Positions 41,824 to 49,916 of a stretch of 64,000 nucleotides of DNA are shown one piece after another. The DNA lies in assembly GCF_002252755.1 (NCBI RefSeq), contig NZ_NHOY01000115.1, forward strand, positions 16,381 through 80,380, in the 5' to 3' direction. This DNA comes from Halorubrum sp. Hd13 (GTDB taxonomy: Archaea > Halobacteriota > Halobacteria > Halobacteriales > Haloferacaceae). The notes below the pieces were generated by a model. It searched no databases, was not told where the DNA came from, and worked only from the letters and a program-made list of their open reading frames with translations. The translations under genes were made by a program, and so were the position numbers. The first letter of the stretch is position 1. Every line of letters starts with the position of its first letter.

Positions 41824-42674
41824 TCGAGTCCAACCGCCTCCAACTGTTCGAAGGTCGCCGCCCGCTCCGCGAGGAACGCCTCGTCGTCCCGCGACCGCGT
41901 CTCGCTGTCGATCCGCTCGACGTGTTCGATGCCCGCCGGGACCGGTCCCATTATCGCGACGCGGTCACCGAGGTACACCGCCTCGTCGATGTCGTGCGTG
42001 ACGAACACGGCGGTGACGCCGAGCTCGTCGACGATCCGCAACAGCTCGTCCTGCAGCTCCATCTTCGTCAGCTGGTCGAGCGCAGAGAACGGCTCGTCGA
42101 GGAGCAGCACCTCGGGCTCGTTCGCGAGCGTCCGCGCGAGCGACGCGCGCTGCGCCATCCCGCCCGACAGGTCCGCGGTGTCGGCGTCCGCGACGCCGTC
42201 GAGCCCGACGAGGTCGAGCAGCTCGTCGATCAGGTCGGGGTCGGGCTCCTCGCCGCGGAGCTTCGGGCCGACTTCGACGTTCTCTCGCACCGAGAGCCAC
42301 GGGTACAGCAGGGGGTCTTGGAAGACGACGCCCCACCGGTAGTCCGGGCCCGTCACCCGGTCGCCGTCGATCTCGACGCGGCCGCCGGTCGGCTCTTCGA
42401 GTCCCGCGAGCAGGTGCAGGAGGGTCGTCTTGCCGCAGCCGGACGGGCCGAGCAGACAGCAGACCTCGCCGGGGTCGACCGCGAGGTCGAGCCCGTCGAA
42501 GACGAGGGTCTCGTCGTACCGCTTCGTGAGGTCGCTGGCGACGACCGGCGCCGCGTCGGTCGCGCGACGGCCGTCGACGTCGGCGTCGGCGCCGACCGCG
42601 GACGCGGATTCGGGCCGGACGGCGGACTCCTCGTCGCCGTCGTCGGTCGCCGCCGCGCGGGACTCGAGGGACAT
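41820..42674 (-). CDS. ABC transporter ATP-binding protein (NitT/TauT family)
   Basis: A 284-residue ATPase. An acidic N-terminal extension of about 40 residues precedes the standard domain: Walker A GPSGCGKTT, Q-loop FQDPLLYPWL, signature LSGGMAQRASLARTL, Walker B VLLLDEPFSALD and the switch His in VTHDIDEAVYLGD. It energises the permease. It overlaps the following lipoprotein gene by an ATGA and starts 3 bp after the stop of the substrate-binding-like gene, so all four form one operon. Confidence 0.93.
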   Translation of the reverse strand: MSLESRAAATDDGDEESAVRPESASAVGADADVDGRRATDAAPVVASDLTKRYDETLVFDGLDLAVDPGEVCCLLGPSGCGKTTLLHLLAGLEEPTGGRVEIDGDRVTGPDYRWGVVFQDPLLYPWLSVRENVEVGPKLRGEEPDPDLIDELLDLVGLDGVADADTADLSGGMAQRASLARTLANEPEVLLLDEPFSALDQLTKMELQDELLRIVDELGVTAVFVTHDIDEAVYLGDRVAIMGPVPAGIEHVERIDSETRSRDDEAFLAERAATFEQLEAVGLE

Positions 42675-42677
42675 CGA

Positions 42678-43631
42678 TCAGTCCGCCGTCGCCTCGGGCT
42701 CGTCCTCTTCGGACGCCGCCTCGTCGTCCGGGATGACGCCCTCGTCATCGAGCTCTTCCGCGGTCCCGATGTCAGCGTCGTCGGGGACGAACCCCTTCTC
42801 GCGCATCCAGTCCGTGGTCGCGCCGATCCGGTCCTCGTCGGGGGCGCGCACGGGGAGGAACTCGCGGAGCTCGAACTCCTCGCGGAGCCGGTCGAAGTTC
42901 ACGTCGTCGAAGGCCGCCTTGTCGGCCGCCTCGTCTTCCAGCAGCCCGACGTACCGGTCGGTGTACCCGTCGAGGTCGTCGTTGATGTCGGCGACCGCGC
43001 GGTTCAGCGCCGCGAGGAACCCCTCCAGCTTCTCCGGCTCGGGCTGCTCGCGCGTGGTGATGGCGGCGCGGCACGGGCCGTCGAACACCTCCTTCAGCTC
43101 CTCGTCGTAGCGGCCGAGCGTGACGAACGGCTCCAGCACCGCGATGGAGTCGACCTCGCCCTCTTTCACCGCGTCGAAGCGCTCCTCCGCCTCGCCGACG
43201 TGTTCGAGGACGACCTCGTCGTCCTCGAACCCCTCGTTCTCCAGCATCTCGCGCATCGAGTAGAAGGAGGTGGCGTACTTGTTGATCCCGACGGAGCGAC
43301 CGCGCAGGTCGTCGATGGTCTCGGCGTCGTCGTCGGCGTCAACGAACACGACGCGGTCCCACTCGCTGTAGGAGCCGACGATGTCGCGGTCGGTCTCGGA
43401 GACCTCTTGGACCGCGTTCCACTCGCAGACGCCGTGGGTGCCGCCGTCCTCGTCCATGTCGTCCCACCAGTCGGCGTCGAAGGCGTTCTCGCCCTCGAAG
43501 TCCTGCGTCCCGGGCGCGAAGTACGAGAGGTCGGCGTCGACGCCCTCGTCCTCGAAGTACCCGTTCTCTTCCGCGACGTCTTGCACCAGTCTCCACGTGA
43601 AGTATTCGTGGGAGACATTGAGATCTGACAT
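42678..43631 (-). CDS. Substrate-binding-like protein without signal peptide (first gene of ABC operon)
   Basis: A 317-residue protein with the layout of a NitT/TauT-type binding domain (SHEYFTWRLVQDVAEENGYF, then DDLRGRSVGINKYATSFYSM, and SIAVLEPFVTLGRYDEEL). It begins MSDLNVSHEYF with no hydrophobic leader, no Tat motif and no lipid Cys. It should therefore stay in the cytoplasm, unlike the lipoprotein two genes on. A very acidic tail of about 45 residues (Asp, Glu, Ala) closes it. Possible roles: a cytoplasmic sensor that gates the ATPase, as the NrtC C-terminal domain does for nitrate, or an enzyme related to the HMP-forming Thi5 group. An in-frame codon upstream (43694) would not create a signal peptide. 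Confidence 0.7.
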   Translation of the reverse strand: MSDLNVSHEYFTWRLVQDVAEENGYFEDEGVDADLSYFAPGTQDFEGENAFDADWWDDMDEDGGTHGVCEWNAVQEVSETDRDIVGSYSEWDRVVFVDADDDAETIDDLRGRSVGINKYATSFYSMREMLENEGFEDDEVVLEHVGEAEERFDAVKEGEVDSIAVLEPFVTLGRYDEELKEVFDGPCRAAITTREQPEPEKLEGFLAALNRAVADINDDLDGYTDRYVGLLEDEAADKAAFDDVNFDRLREEFELREFLPVRAPDEDRIGATTDWMREKGFVPDDADIGTAEELDDEGVIPDDEAASEEDEPEATAD

Positions 43632-43636
43632 CGAAT

Positions 43637-43668
43637 GCTTCTTAGTTTTATTGTAAGGTATAGCTCCG
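43637..43668 (-). promoter_or_regulatory. Promoter region of the NitT/TauT-type ABC operon
   Basis: On the minus strand an agctatacc element lies about 30 bp before the ATG at 43631, followed by ttacaataaaac. The first is the better TATA candidate. Confidence 0.4.
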
Positions 43669-43876
43669 GAAACCGACAAGGATGAGCGGTGCAACCGGCT
43701 TCGCGCAAATGTTGCGGCGGCCGAACGGGTTCGGTCGGCGGTTCGGCGGAAACGGGATCGTCGATCGGCTCAAAACGCCGTCTCACGGGCGTTTTCGGCC
43801 GAGTGAGCGAACGGTTCGCATCCGAGATAGCAACAATACTTGTTCGTTTCTCCGTCGCCGTCGGGATGTCTGCGCC

Positions 43877-44695
43877 TCAGGCCCGCTCTATCCGCTCCAG
43901 CAGCGTCGCCGTCGCGTCGGCGTCGAACGCCATCGGCCGTCGCCACCACGGCCCCTTCCCCGAGTCGCTGGACAGCGCCGTGACGAGGCGGTTCGCGTCC
44001 GCGCCCGCCTCGGGGTCGCTCAGGGGGACGACGCGCTCGAAGCGGCCCGACGCCGCCGGGTCGCCGGCGACGACGACCCGCGCGTCGAACGGGTCGCGCT
44101 TCAGGTGGGCGTTGGTCGGCGCGAGCGCGGCCGCCGACTCGCGGTCGACCGCGGCGTCGCCGGTCCCGCCCCCCGTCTCGGAGCGGTCGCCGTCACCGAC
44201 CGCGAGCACCCGCTCGACGCGGATACCGGCGAACAGGTACGCGCCCCAGTCGGGGGCGAGGTCGGCGTCGGGCGCGGGGTCGCCGTCGACCGCCGCGTCG
44301 GCCGACGCCCCGCCCGGCCCCGGCCAGCCGTGCGGCCGAAGCGACAGCGTCGCGTAGAACAGCAGCCAGTCGCCCGGGGCGAGGCCGGCGATCCGGCCGG
44401 CCTTCACGCCGTGGGGGTCGCCGTACGTCGCGCGGTCGCGGCCGTGGACGCCGGGGAGTTCCGGATCCAAGTGGACCGGCGTCGCGTGCAAGTCGGAGGG
44501 CACCGCGAAGGGGAGGTCGAGGTCGGCGTACGTCGGAAGCGGCTCGTCGACCGGGAATCGCTCGCGCGGGAGCGTCGCCGCCGACTCGGGGATCGGCACG
44601 TACGCGAACGACCCGTCCGGGTAGACGGGCCCGCGGAAACCGGGCTGGTTCGTGTTGGCGGCGACGTTGACGGCGACGGCGCGTGGGTCGCGCAT
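43877..44695 (-). CDS. Nmad3-like protein (nucleotide modification associated domain 3)
   Basis: A 272-residue protein. The opening VAANTNQPGFRGPVYPDG followed by SFAYVPIPESA, then TPVHLDPELPG and RIAGLAPGDWLLFYATLSLR closely follow the pattern I know for Nmad3: a GF-x-x-P-x-x-PDG-x-x-x-x-PIP start, an H-x-DP-x-L motif and a GD-x-(F/L)-L-F-(F/Y) strand. The family was proposed by others to take part in nucleic-acid base modification in phages and mobile elements; its reaction is not established. Gly/Asp-rich inserts break the middle. The gene lies 22 bp after the DJ-1/PfpI gene, so both are probably co-transcribed. Confidence 0.6.
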   Translation of the reverse strand: MRDPRAVAVNVAANTNQPGFRGPVYPDGSFAYVPIPESAATLPRERFPVDEPLPTYADLDLPFAVPSDLHATPVHLDPELPGVHGRDRATYGDPHGVKAGRIAGLAPGDWLLFYATLSLRPHGWPGPGGASADAAVDGDPAPDADLAPDWGAYLFAGIRVERVLAVGDGDRSETGGGTGDAAVDRESAAALAPTNAHLKRDPFDARVVVAGDPAASGRFERVVPLSDPEAGADANRLVTALSSDSGKGPWWRRPMAFDADATATLLERIERA

Positions 44696-44717
44696 TAAAA
44701 AGGGGAGTCCGGACGGG

Positions 44718-45311
44718 TCACTCCGCCGCGGCGGCGGGCGCGTCGTGGTCGATCTCGGTGCCGAGCAGGTCGAGGAACCCCGCGATCCACTCCGGGTGGT
44801 CGGGCCACGCCTGCCCGGTGACGAGGTTCCCGTCCGTCGTCACGCCGTCGACCCACGAGCAGCCGGCGGCCTCGACCTCGGGCCTGACCGCGGGGTAGGC
44901 GGTGATCTCGTAGCCGTCGAGCACGCCCGCGGCCGCGAGGATCTGCGGGCCGTGGCAGATCGACGCGACGGGCTTGTCGGCCTCGAAGAAGTGGCGCACC
45001 GCGTCGAGCACCTCGTCGTAGCCGCGCAGGTACTCGGGCGCGCGCCCGCCGGGGACGACCAGCGCGTCGTAGTCGGTCGGGTCGACGTCGTCGAACCCGT
45101 GAGTGAGCTCGAAGTCGTGCCCCCGGGTCTCCAGGTACGTCTGATCGCCGCGGAAGTCGTGGATCGCGGTCTTGACGCTGTCTCCGGCCTCCTTCTCCGG
45201 GCAGACGGCGTGGACTTCGTGGCCCACCGCCTGCAGCGCCTGGAACGGGACCATGATCTCGTAGTCCTCTCCGAAGTCGCCGACGATCATCAGAATCCGT
45301 TGTCCTGTCAT
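44718..45311 (-). CDS. DJ-1/PfpI family protein
   Basis: A 197-residue protein with the DJ-1/PfpI fold: [19 protein letters not shown] at the start, [20 protein letters not shown], and the nucleophile elbow [14 protein letters not shown] with its Cys. Such proteins act as proteases, deglycases or chaperones of stress response; the exact activity is uncertain. A Glu near the start (GEDYE) and the Cys-His pair are in place. It is followed on the same strand by the Nmad3-like gene. The start ([11 protein letters not shown]) is preceded by a tacttgaca-poor, GC-rich stretch, so the promoter is unclear. Confidence 0.88.
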   Translation of the reverse strand: MTGQRILMIVGDFGEDYEIMVPFQALQAVGHEVHAVCPEKEAGDSVKTAIHDFRGDQTYLETRGHDFELTHGFDDVDPTDYDALVVPGGRAPEYLRGYDEVLDAVRHFFEADKPVASICHGPQILAAAGVLDGYEITAYPAVRPEVEAAGCSWVDGVTTDGNLVTGQAWPDHPEWIAGFLDLLGTEIDHDAPAAAAE

Positions 45312-45479
45312 GTGTGCAACACCACTCGGATATACGCGCTGCTGTCAAATAACGGTACTGGCGAGCGATGACATACCACGCCGACACCGTGTGACCGACC
45401 GCTACCCGCTCGACGGCTATTGATAACTCAATCGCACGGCGCGGCGGCGCGTGCCTGTGCGCGGCCGCCCGCGGCGGCC

Positions 45480-45640
45480 GCGAACAGCACCGCGCGAGGG
45501 ACGCGGCGACCGAAGGGAGCCGCGAGGCTGGGGAGGCGTGAGGTGCGGTTGTTGTGTTGGGCGGGGCTTTAGAGGTGTTCGCTATCTCTCCGGCAGCAAC
45601 GGGTATATCCGAGCGGCCGGGGCTTTGGAGGCGCTCCACA
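45480..45640 (-). repeat. Dispersed intergenic repeat, copy 2
   Basis: The gene-free gap 45312-45710 carries, on the minus strand, the same motif order as copy 1: a CTCCAAAGCCCCGGCCGC block (45613-45630), a second CTCTAAAGCCCCGCCC block (near 45556-45571) and CCTCACGCCTCCCCAGCCTC (45523-45542). The intervening sequence differs from copy 1. Confidence 0.7.
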
Positions 45641-45646
45641 GCGGGC

Positions 45647-45674
45647 GTCGATCAGTTATTTACGATTGATCGAC
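45647..45674. terminator. Stem-loop downstream of the acyltransferase gene
   Basis: Perfect arms GTCGATCA (45647-45654) and TGATCGAC (45667-45674) around a 12-base AT-rich loop. It lies 37-64 bp after the stop of the acyltransferase gene on the minus strand and could end its transcript, though archaeal termination mainly uses T-runs. Confidence 0.4.
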
Positions 45675-45710
45675 CGGAGCGGTCGAACCGCGACGCACCG
45701 GTAGTCGGTC

Positions 45711-46613
45711 CTACTTCGGCGGCCGCAGGTCCCGCTGGAACTCGTCGAACTGGTCGAGGTCGTCGGGGAGGTCGTACTCGATCTCGCGCTCGTCCTGGTT
45801 GTCGGGGAGCCGTCCGTCCTCCAGGTCGGCGGCGGCCTCCTCCCAGCCCGGTTTCACGCGGACGCTGCGGGCGGGCGAGCCGACGACGACGTGGTGGGCC
45901 GGGACGTCGCCCTGCACGACCGAGCGCGCGCCGACGACGCTGTTCTCGCCGATCCGACAGCCGGCGCGCACCATCGCGTCGTAGGTGACGCGGGCGTCCT
46001 CCTCGACGATCGTGTGGAAGTTGCGGACCTCGGTCTGATCGACGAGGTCGTGGTCGTGGCTGTAGAGGTGGACGCCGTCGGAGACCGACGCGCGGTCGCC
46101 GATCGTCAGCTTCCCCCGGTCGTCGAGGTGCACGTCGTCGTGGATCACGACGTTGTCGCCGACCTCGATGTTGTGGCCGTACGTGACGGAGATCCCCTTG
46201 AAAAAGCGGCAGTCGTCCCCGCACTCGGCGAACAGGTGGTTTCCGAGCATCTGGCGGAACCGGAGCGCGAACTCGACGTTGTCCGCCATCGGCGTCGCGT
46301 CGAACTGGCGCCAGAGCCACTGGAGGTGCTTCGAGCGCTGGAAGCGGTCCTCGTCCTTCTCGGCGTAGTACTCCGACTCCAGCGTCGCGTTGCACGGGTC
46401 GTACCCCTGCAGGCGGACGCGCTCGGCCCGCGACACCGACTCCCCGTCCTGCCACGCCTCCCAGCGCTCGCGGTCGCCGTGGAGGTCGATCAGGACGTCG
46501 CGAACGACGTTACAGGTGTCCTCGTCCGAGGAGAGCCGCTCGTCCACCTCGTCGATTAACCCTCGGACCCCGGCCTCTGCGCCGTCGGGGAGGGACACGT
46601 GTCGCTTTGTCAT
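45711..46613 (-). CDS. Hexapeptide-repeat acyltransferase (left-handed beta-helix)
   Basis: A 300-residue protein. The N-terminal half (to about residue 130) is helical and acidic (LIDEVDERLSSDEDTCN, YYAEKDEDRFQRSKHLQW). From about residue 140 follow hexapeptide repeats of the left-handed beta-helix type (ISVTYGHNIEVGDNVVIHDD, LTIGDRASVSDGVHLYSHDH, GENSVVGARSVVQGDVPAHH). The His in SHDHDLVD is the usual catalytic position of maltose/galactoside acetyltransferases. It should transfer an acetyl or related acyl group to a sugar or similar acceptor. The start MTKRHVSLPDG at 46613 is chosen; longer in-frame starts exist. Confidence 0.85.
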   Translation of the reverse strand: MTKRHVSLPDGAEAGVRGLIDEVDERLSSDEDTCNVVRDVLIDLHGDRERWEAWQDGESVSRAERVRLQGYDPCNATLESEYYAEKDEDRFQRSKHLQWLWRQFDATPMADNVEFALRFRQMLGNHLFAECGDDCRFFKGISVTYGHNIEVGDNVVIHDDVHLDDRGKLTIGDRASVSDGVHLYSHDHDLVDQTEVRNFHTIVEEDARVTYDAMVRAGCRIGENSVVGARSVVQGDVPAHHVVVGSPARSVRVKPGWEEAAADLEDGRLPDNQDEREIEYDLPDDLDQFDEFQRDLRPPK

Positions 46614-46854
46614 CGGGCCACCTTCGTCACCGTGCTTCAAAGGGATTCGGTTGTGCGGCGGGCGCGCTTCAGCGACCGACGGTCGTGGCGCCCGCGCGCC
46701 GGCGATCGTGAGCAACAGGGCGATTCTCGGGACCGGAACTCGCGAGAGGCGACGTATCGGCGGCGAAGAGCCGTCCGAGATCATGTATTTTCAACATAAT
46801 TATTGATCCAACAACACTTTTGAGACGGTTCGCTGTACTGATACGCGGTACCAC

Positions 46855-48126
46855 ATGCCAGAAGTAAAATTCGAGGTCGACGTCGACAGCCCGCCGGACG
46901 AGCAGCCGACGGCCAAGCCGTTCAACCGATGGCACCCCGACATCCCGGCCGTCGTGGAGGCGGAGCCGGGGGAGACGATTCGGCTCGAAGCGCTGGACTG
47001 GACGGGCGGACAGATATCGGACAACGACGACCCGAACGAGGTCAGGGACGTGGACCTGACGCAGGTGCATTACCTCGCCGGCCCGGTCCGCGTCGAGGGG
47101 GCTGAGCCCGGCGACCTGTTGAAAGTCGAGTTCCACGACATGGGACCGCTGAACGACCGCTCCGAGTTCGGCTTCACCGGGACCTTCTCCCAGCAGAACG
47201 GGGGCGGCTTCCTCACCGATCACTTCCCGGACGCCGCGAAGTCGATCTGGGAGATCAACGGGTACACCGTCTCCTCGCGGCACGTCCCCGACGTCCGCTA
47301 CGAGGGGAAGATCCATCCGGGGCTCGCGGGCTGTGCGCCGAGCCAAGAACTCCTCGAGGAGTGGAACGAACGGGAGCAGGAGCTGATCGACAGACACGAG
47401 GAAGACCCGAGCTCGATCCCGAATCACCCGACCGGAGAGGCGGAGCCGGGCGTCGCGAACCCGCCGACCACGGAGGGCGCACAGATGGGCGAGATGGACC
47501 CGGAGGAGGCGGAGGCGGCGGCCGAGGAGGCCGCGAGGACCGTACCGCCGCGCGAACACGGCGGGAACCACGACATCAAGGACCTCTCCATCGGCTCGAC
47601 GGTGTACTTCCCCGTCTACGTCGAGGGGGCGAACTTCGCGCTGGGAGACTTCCACGCCTCGCAGGGCGACGGGGAGATCACGTTCTGCGGCGCGATCGAG
47701 ATGGCGGCGTACGCGGACGTGGAGTTCGACCTGATCAAAGACGGGATGGAGAAACACGGCGTCGACCACCCGATCTTCGAACCCGGCCACCGCGGCCCCA
47801 ACTTCGAGGACTACGTCACGTTCTGCGGCTACTCCGTGACCGAGGACGGCGAGCAGCGCTACATCGACTCGCACACCGCCTACCGCCGGGCGTGTCTGCA
47901 AGCCATCGACTACCTCAAGAAGTTCGGCTACACGGGTCAGCAGGCGCTCCATATCCTCGGGACGGTCCCCGCCGAGGGGCGCCAGAGCGGCGTCGTCGAC
48001 GTTCCGAACGCGTGCTCGACGCTGGCGGTCCCGAAGGGCGTCTTCGAGTTCGACGTCTCCCCCGGTAACCTCGACAATCGGGCGGACCGCGGCGACCTCC
48101 TCGTCACCGACGACCCGCTCGAGTGA
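46855..48126 (+). CDS. fmdA: Formamidase (acetamidase/formamidase family)
   Basis: A 423-residue amidase of the FmdA/AmdA family that hydrolyses formamide (or short amides) to ammonia and the acid. The family opening (KPFNRWHPDIPAVVEAEPGE), DWTGGQISDNDDPNEVRDVD, HPGLAGCAPS and the later FALGDFHASQGDGEITFCG and EMAA are visible, with their metal-binding His/Asp/Glu residues. An acidic insert (about residues 175-240) is a halophile feature. It may supply nitrogen. It ends 15 bp before the chaperonin-like gene, so they form an operon. An AT-rich stretch (46784-46820) upstream probably holds its promoter. Confidence 0.92.
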   Translation: MPEVKFEVDVDSPPDEQPTAKPFNRWHPDIPAVVEAEPGETIRLEALDWTGGQISDNDDPNEVRDVDLTQVHYLAGPVRVEGAEPGDLLKVEFHDMGPLNDRSEFGFTGTFSQQNGGGFLTDHFPDAAKSIWEINGYTVSSRHVPDVRYEGKIHPGLAGCAPSQELLEEWNEREQELIDRHEEDPSSIPNHPTGEAEPGVANPPTTEGAQMGEMDPEEAEAAAEEAARTVPPREHGGNHDIKDLSIGSTVYFPVYVEGANFALGDFHASQGDGEITFCGAIEMAAYADVEFDLIKDGMEKHGVDHPIFEPGHRGPNFEDYVTFCGYSVTEDGEQRYIDSHTAYRRACLQAIDYLKKFGYTGQQALHILGTVPAEGRQSGVVDVPNACSTLAVPKGVFEFDVSPGNLDNRADRGDLLVTDDPLE

Positions 48127-48141
48127 GCGAGACGATACGAG

Positions 48142-49815
48142 ATGACGTTCACGACCGAAGCGACGGCGGGAGCGAGCACCGAAAGGGGACCCGACGATCC
48201 GCTCGGGCCCGGGAAGGCGATCGCGGCGACGCTCCGGAGCACGCTCGGCCCGAACGGGCTGGACAAGATGGTGATCGACCGGAGCGGAAGCGTCGTCGTG
48301 ACGAACACCGGCGCGACCGTCCTCGACGGGCTGGAGATCGACGCCCCGATCGGCCGCGTGATACGGGACGCGGTTCAGGCGCACGCGCGGCACGTCGGCG
48401 ACGGGACCACTACGACGGCCCTGCTCGTCGGCGCGCTCCTCGGCGCGGCCGACGGACTCGCCGATCAGGGCCTCCACCCGACCTCGATCGTGGACGGCTA
48501 CGCCGGCGCGGCCTCGCACGCCCGCGACGCGCTCCGCGAGCTCAGCGTGCCGGTCGAGCCGGGCGACGAGCGGCTCCGAGAGGTCGCGTCGACGGCGGTC
48601 ACGGGCCGCTGGGACGCGGCGTCTGCCCGGCGGTTCGCCGACATCACGGTGGACGCGCTGCGCGCGGTCGACTGCGACCCCGCCCGGCTCACGGTCCACG
48701 CGTATCCCGGCGGCGAACTGGCCGACTCGAAGCGGGTGAACGGGATCCTCGTCGACGTCGACGGCTCGTCGACGACGGTCGGCGAGTCCGGGGGCGGCGG
48801 CCGCCGAGCGCTCGCGGACCCGACGATCGCGCTCATCGACGGCGAGGTGGCCGTTCCCGCCGCCGAGGCGTCGGGACGGGTGACCGTTGAGAGCCCCGAC
48901 GACCTCGCGGCCGTCAGGGAGCACGAACGGGCGAGCAGAAGCGGGCTGGTTCGGTCGGTCACGGACCGCGATGTCGACGTGCTCGTGTGTCAGAAGTCGA
49001 TCGACCACGGGGCGAAGACCGAACTCGCGCGCGCCGGCGTGCTCCCCGTCGAGCGCACCAGACGGGACGAGTTCGACGCGATCGCTCGCGCCGCGAACGC
49101 GACCGCAGTGACCGCGGTCGCGGACCTCGACCGGGACGCGCTCGGGGCGGTCGGTTCGGTCCGCTGTCGGTCGGTCGGCGGTGGCGCCGTGATCGAGCTC
49201 TCGGGCCTCCCGGGCGAGTCGCACGAGTCGCTCCTCCTACGCGGCGGGACGCCGCACGTCGCCGAGGAGACGAAGCGGATCGTCGAGGACTGCCTCGCGG
49301 TCTCGCGTCACGCCGCTCGCGGCGGCGGCGCGGTTCCGGGCGGCGGCGCAGCCATGATGGCCGTCTCCCGCGCCGTGGCCGACCGCGCGTCGGGCGTCGA
49401 CGATCGGTCGGCGCTCGCGGTGGAGGCGTTCGCGGACGCGGTGACCGTGATCCCGCGAACGCTCGCGAGGAACGCGGGCGCGGACCCGATCGACGCATTG
49501 GTCGCGCTCCGCAACCGTCACCGCGACGGGGAGACGGCCGCCGGCGTCGCCCGCTCCGGCGCGGTCCGCGACATGTTCGACGCGGGCGCGGTCGAGCCGG
49601 TCGCGGTCCCCGCGCGCTGCCTCGAGACCGCGGTCCGGACCGCGGGGCTCGTGCTGCGCGTCGACGAGACGCTGGACGCGGAGGCGATCGAGGGGCACGG
49701 GGACGACGGCGACGGACGCGGTCATCCCGGGGACGACCGTCACGGCCACGGGAGCGACGGCGAAGGTGAAAGCGACGGTCACGCCGGCGGCTACCCGTGG
49801 GCGCTGAGCCACTGA
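48142..49815 (+). CDS. Divergent thermosome (group II chaperonin) paralogue
   Basis: A 557-residue protein of the TCP-1/Cpn60 group. Conserved parts are TLGPNGLDKM at about residues 34-43, GDGTTT at 86-91 and PGGGAAMM near 400. The N-terminus is short, with much of the usual first helix missing. The NDG motif that supplies one of the ATPase aspartates (equivalent to GroEL D52) reads NTG at 55-57, so that Asp is replaced by Thr. The Asp of GDGTT (D87) and an ED pair near 382-383 (region of GroEL D398) are present. The C-terminal Gly-Gly-Met tail of normal thermosomes is replaced by a His/Asp/Gly-rich tail. It probably has altered ATP hydrolysis and a dedicated client. Coupled to formamidase. 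Confidence 0.9.
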   Translation: MTFTTEATAGASTERGPDDPLGPGKAIAATLRSTLGPNGLDKMVIDRSGSVVVTNTGATVLDGLEIDAPIGRVIRDAVQAHARHVGDGTTTTALLVGALLGAADGLADQGLHPTSIVDGYAGAASHARDALRELSVPVEPGDERLREVASTAVTGRWDAASARRFADITVDALRAVDCDPARLTVHAYPGGELADSKRVNGILVDVDGSSTTVGESGGGGRRALADPTIALIDGEVAVPAAEASGRVTVESPDDLAAVREHERASRSGLVRSVTDRDVDVLVCQKSIDHGAKTELARAGVLPVERTRRDEFDAIARAANATAVTAVADLDRDALGAVGSVRCRSVGGGAVIELSGLPGESHESLLLRGGTPHVAEETKRIVEDCLAVSRHAARGGGAVPGGGAAMMAVSRAVADRASGVDDRSALAVEAFADAVTVIPRTLARNAGADPIDALVALRNRHRDGETAAGVARSGAVRDMFDAGAVEPVAVPARCLETAVRTAGLVLRVDETLDAEAIEGHGDDGDGRGHPGDDRHGHGSDGEGESDGHAGGYPWALSH

Positions 49816-49896
49816 TCGGGCCGTCCGCCTCCGGCGGTCGCTTATGAATCGGCGCCGCAGTCCCGCGGCGTGGGGGAGACCGCACCCGCTAAGTGT

Positions 49897-49914
49897 CCCG
49901 ATCCCCAAATCGGG
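49897..49914. promoter_or_regulatory. Small hairpin directly before a start codon
   Basis: Arms CCCGAT (49897-49902) and ATCGGG (49909-49914) with a six-base loop end three bases before the ATG at 49917. It could hide the start in the mRNA. Confidence 0.35.
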
Positions 49915-49916
49915 GT

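Noticed and set aside
46669..49224. An 851-codon frame antisense to the formamidase and chaperonin genes
   Set aside because: It is a complementary-strand artefact of codon bias (Val/Arg/Asp/Gly-rich) with no motif.
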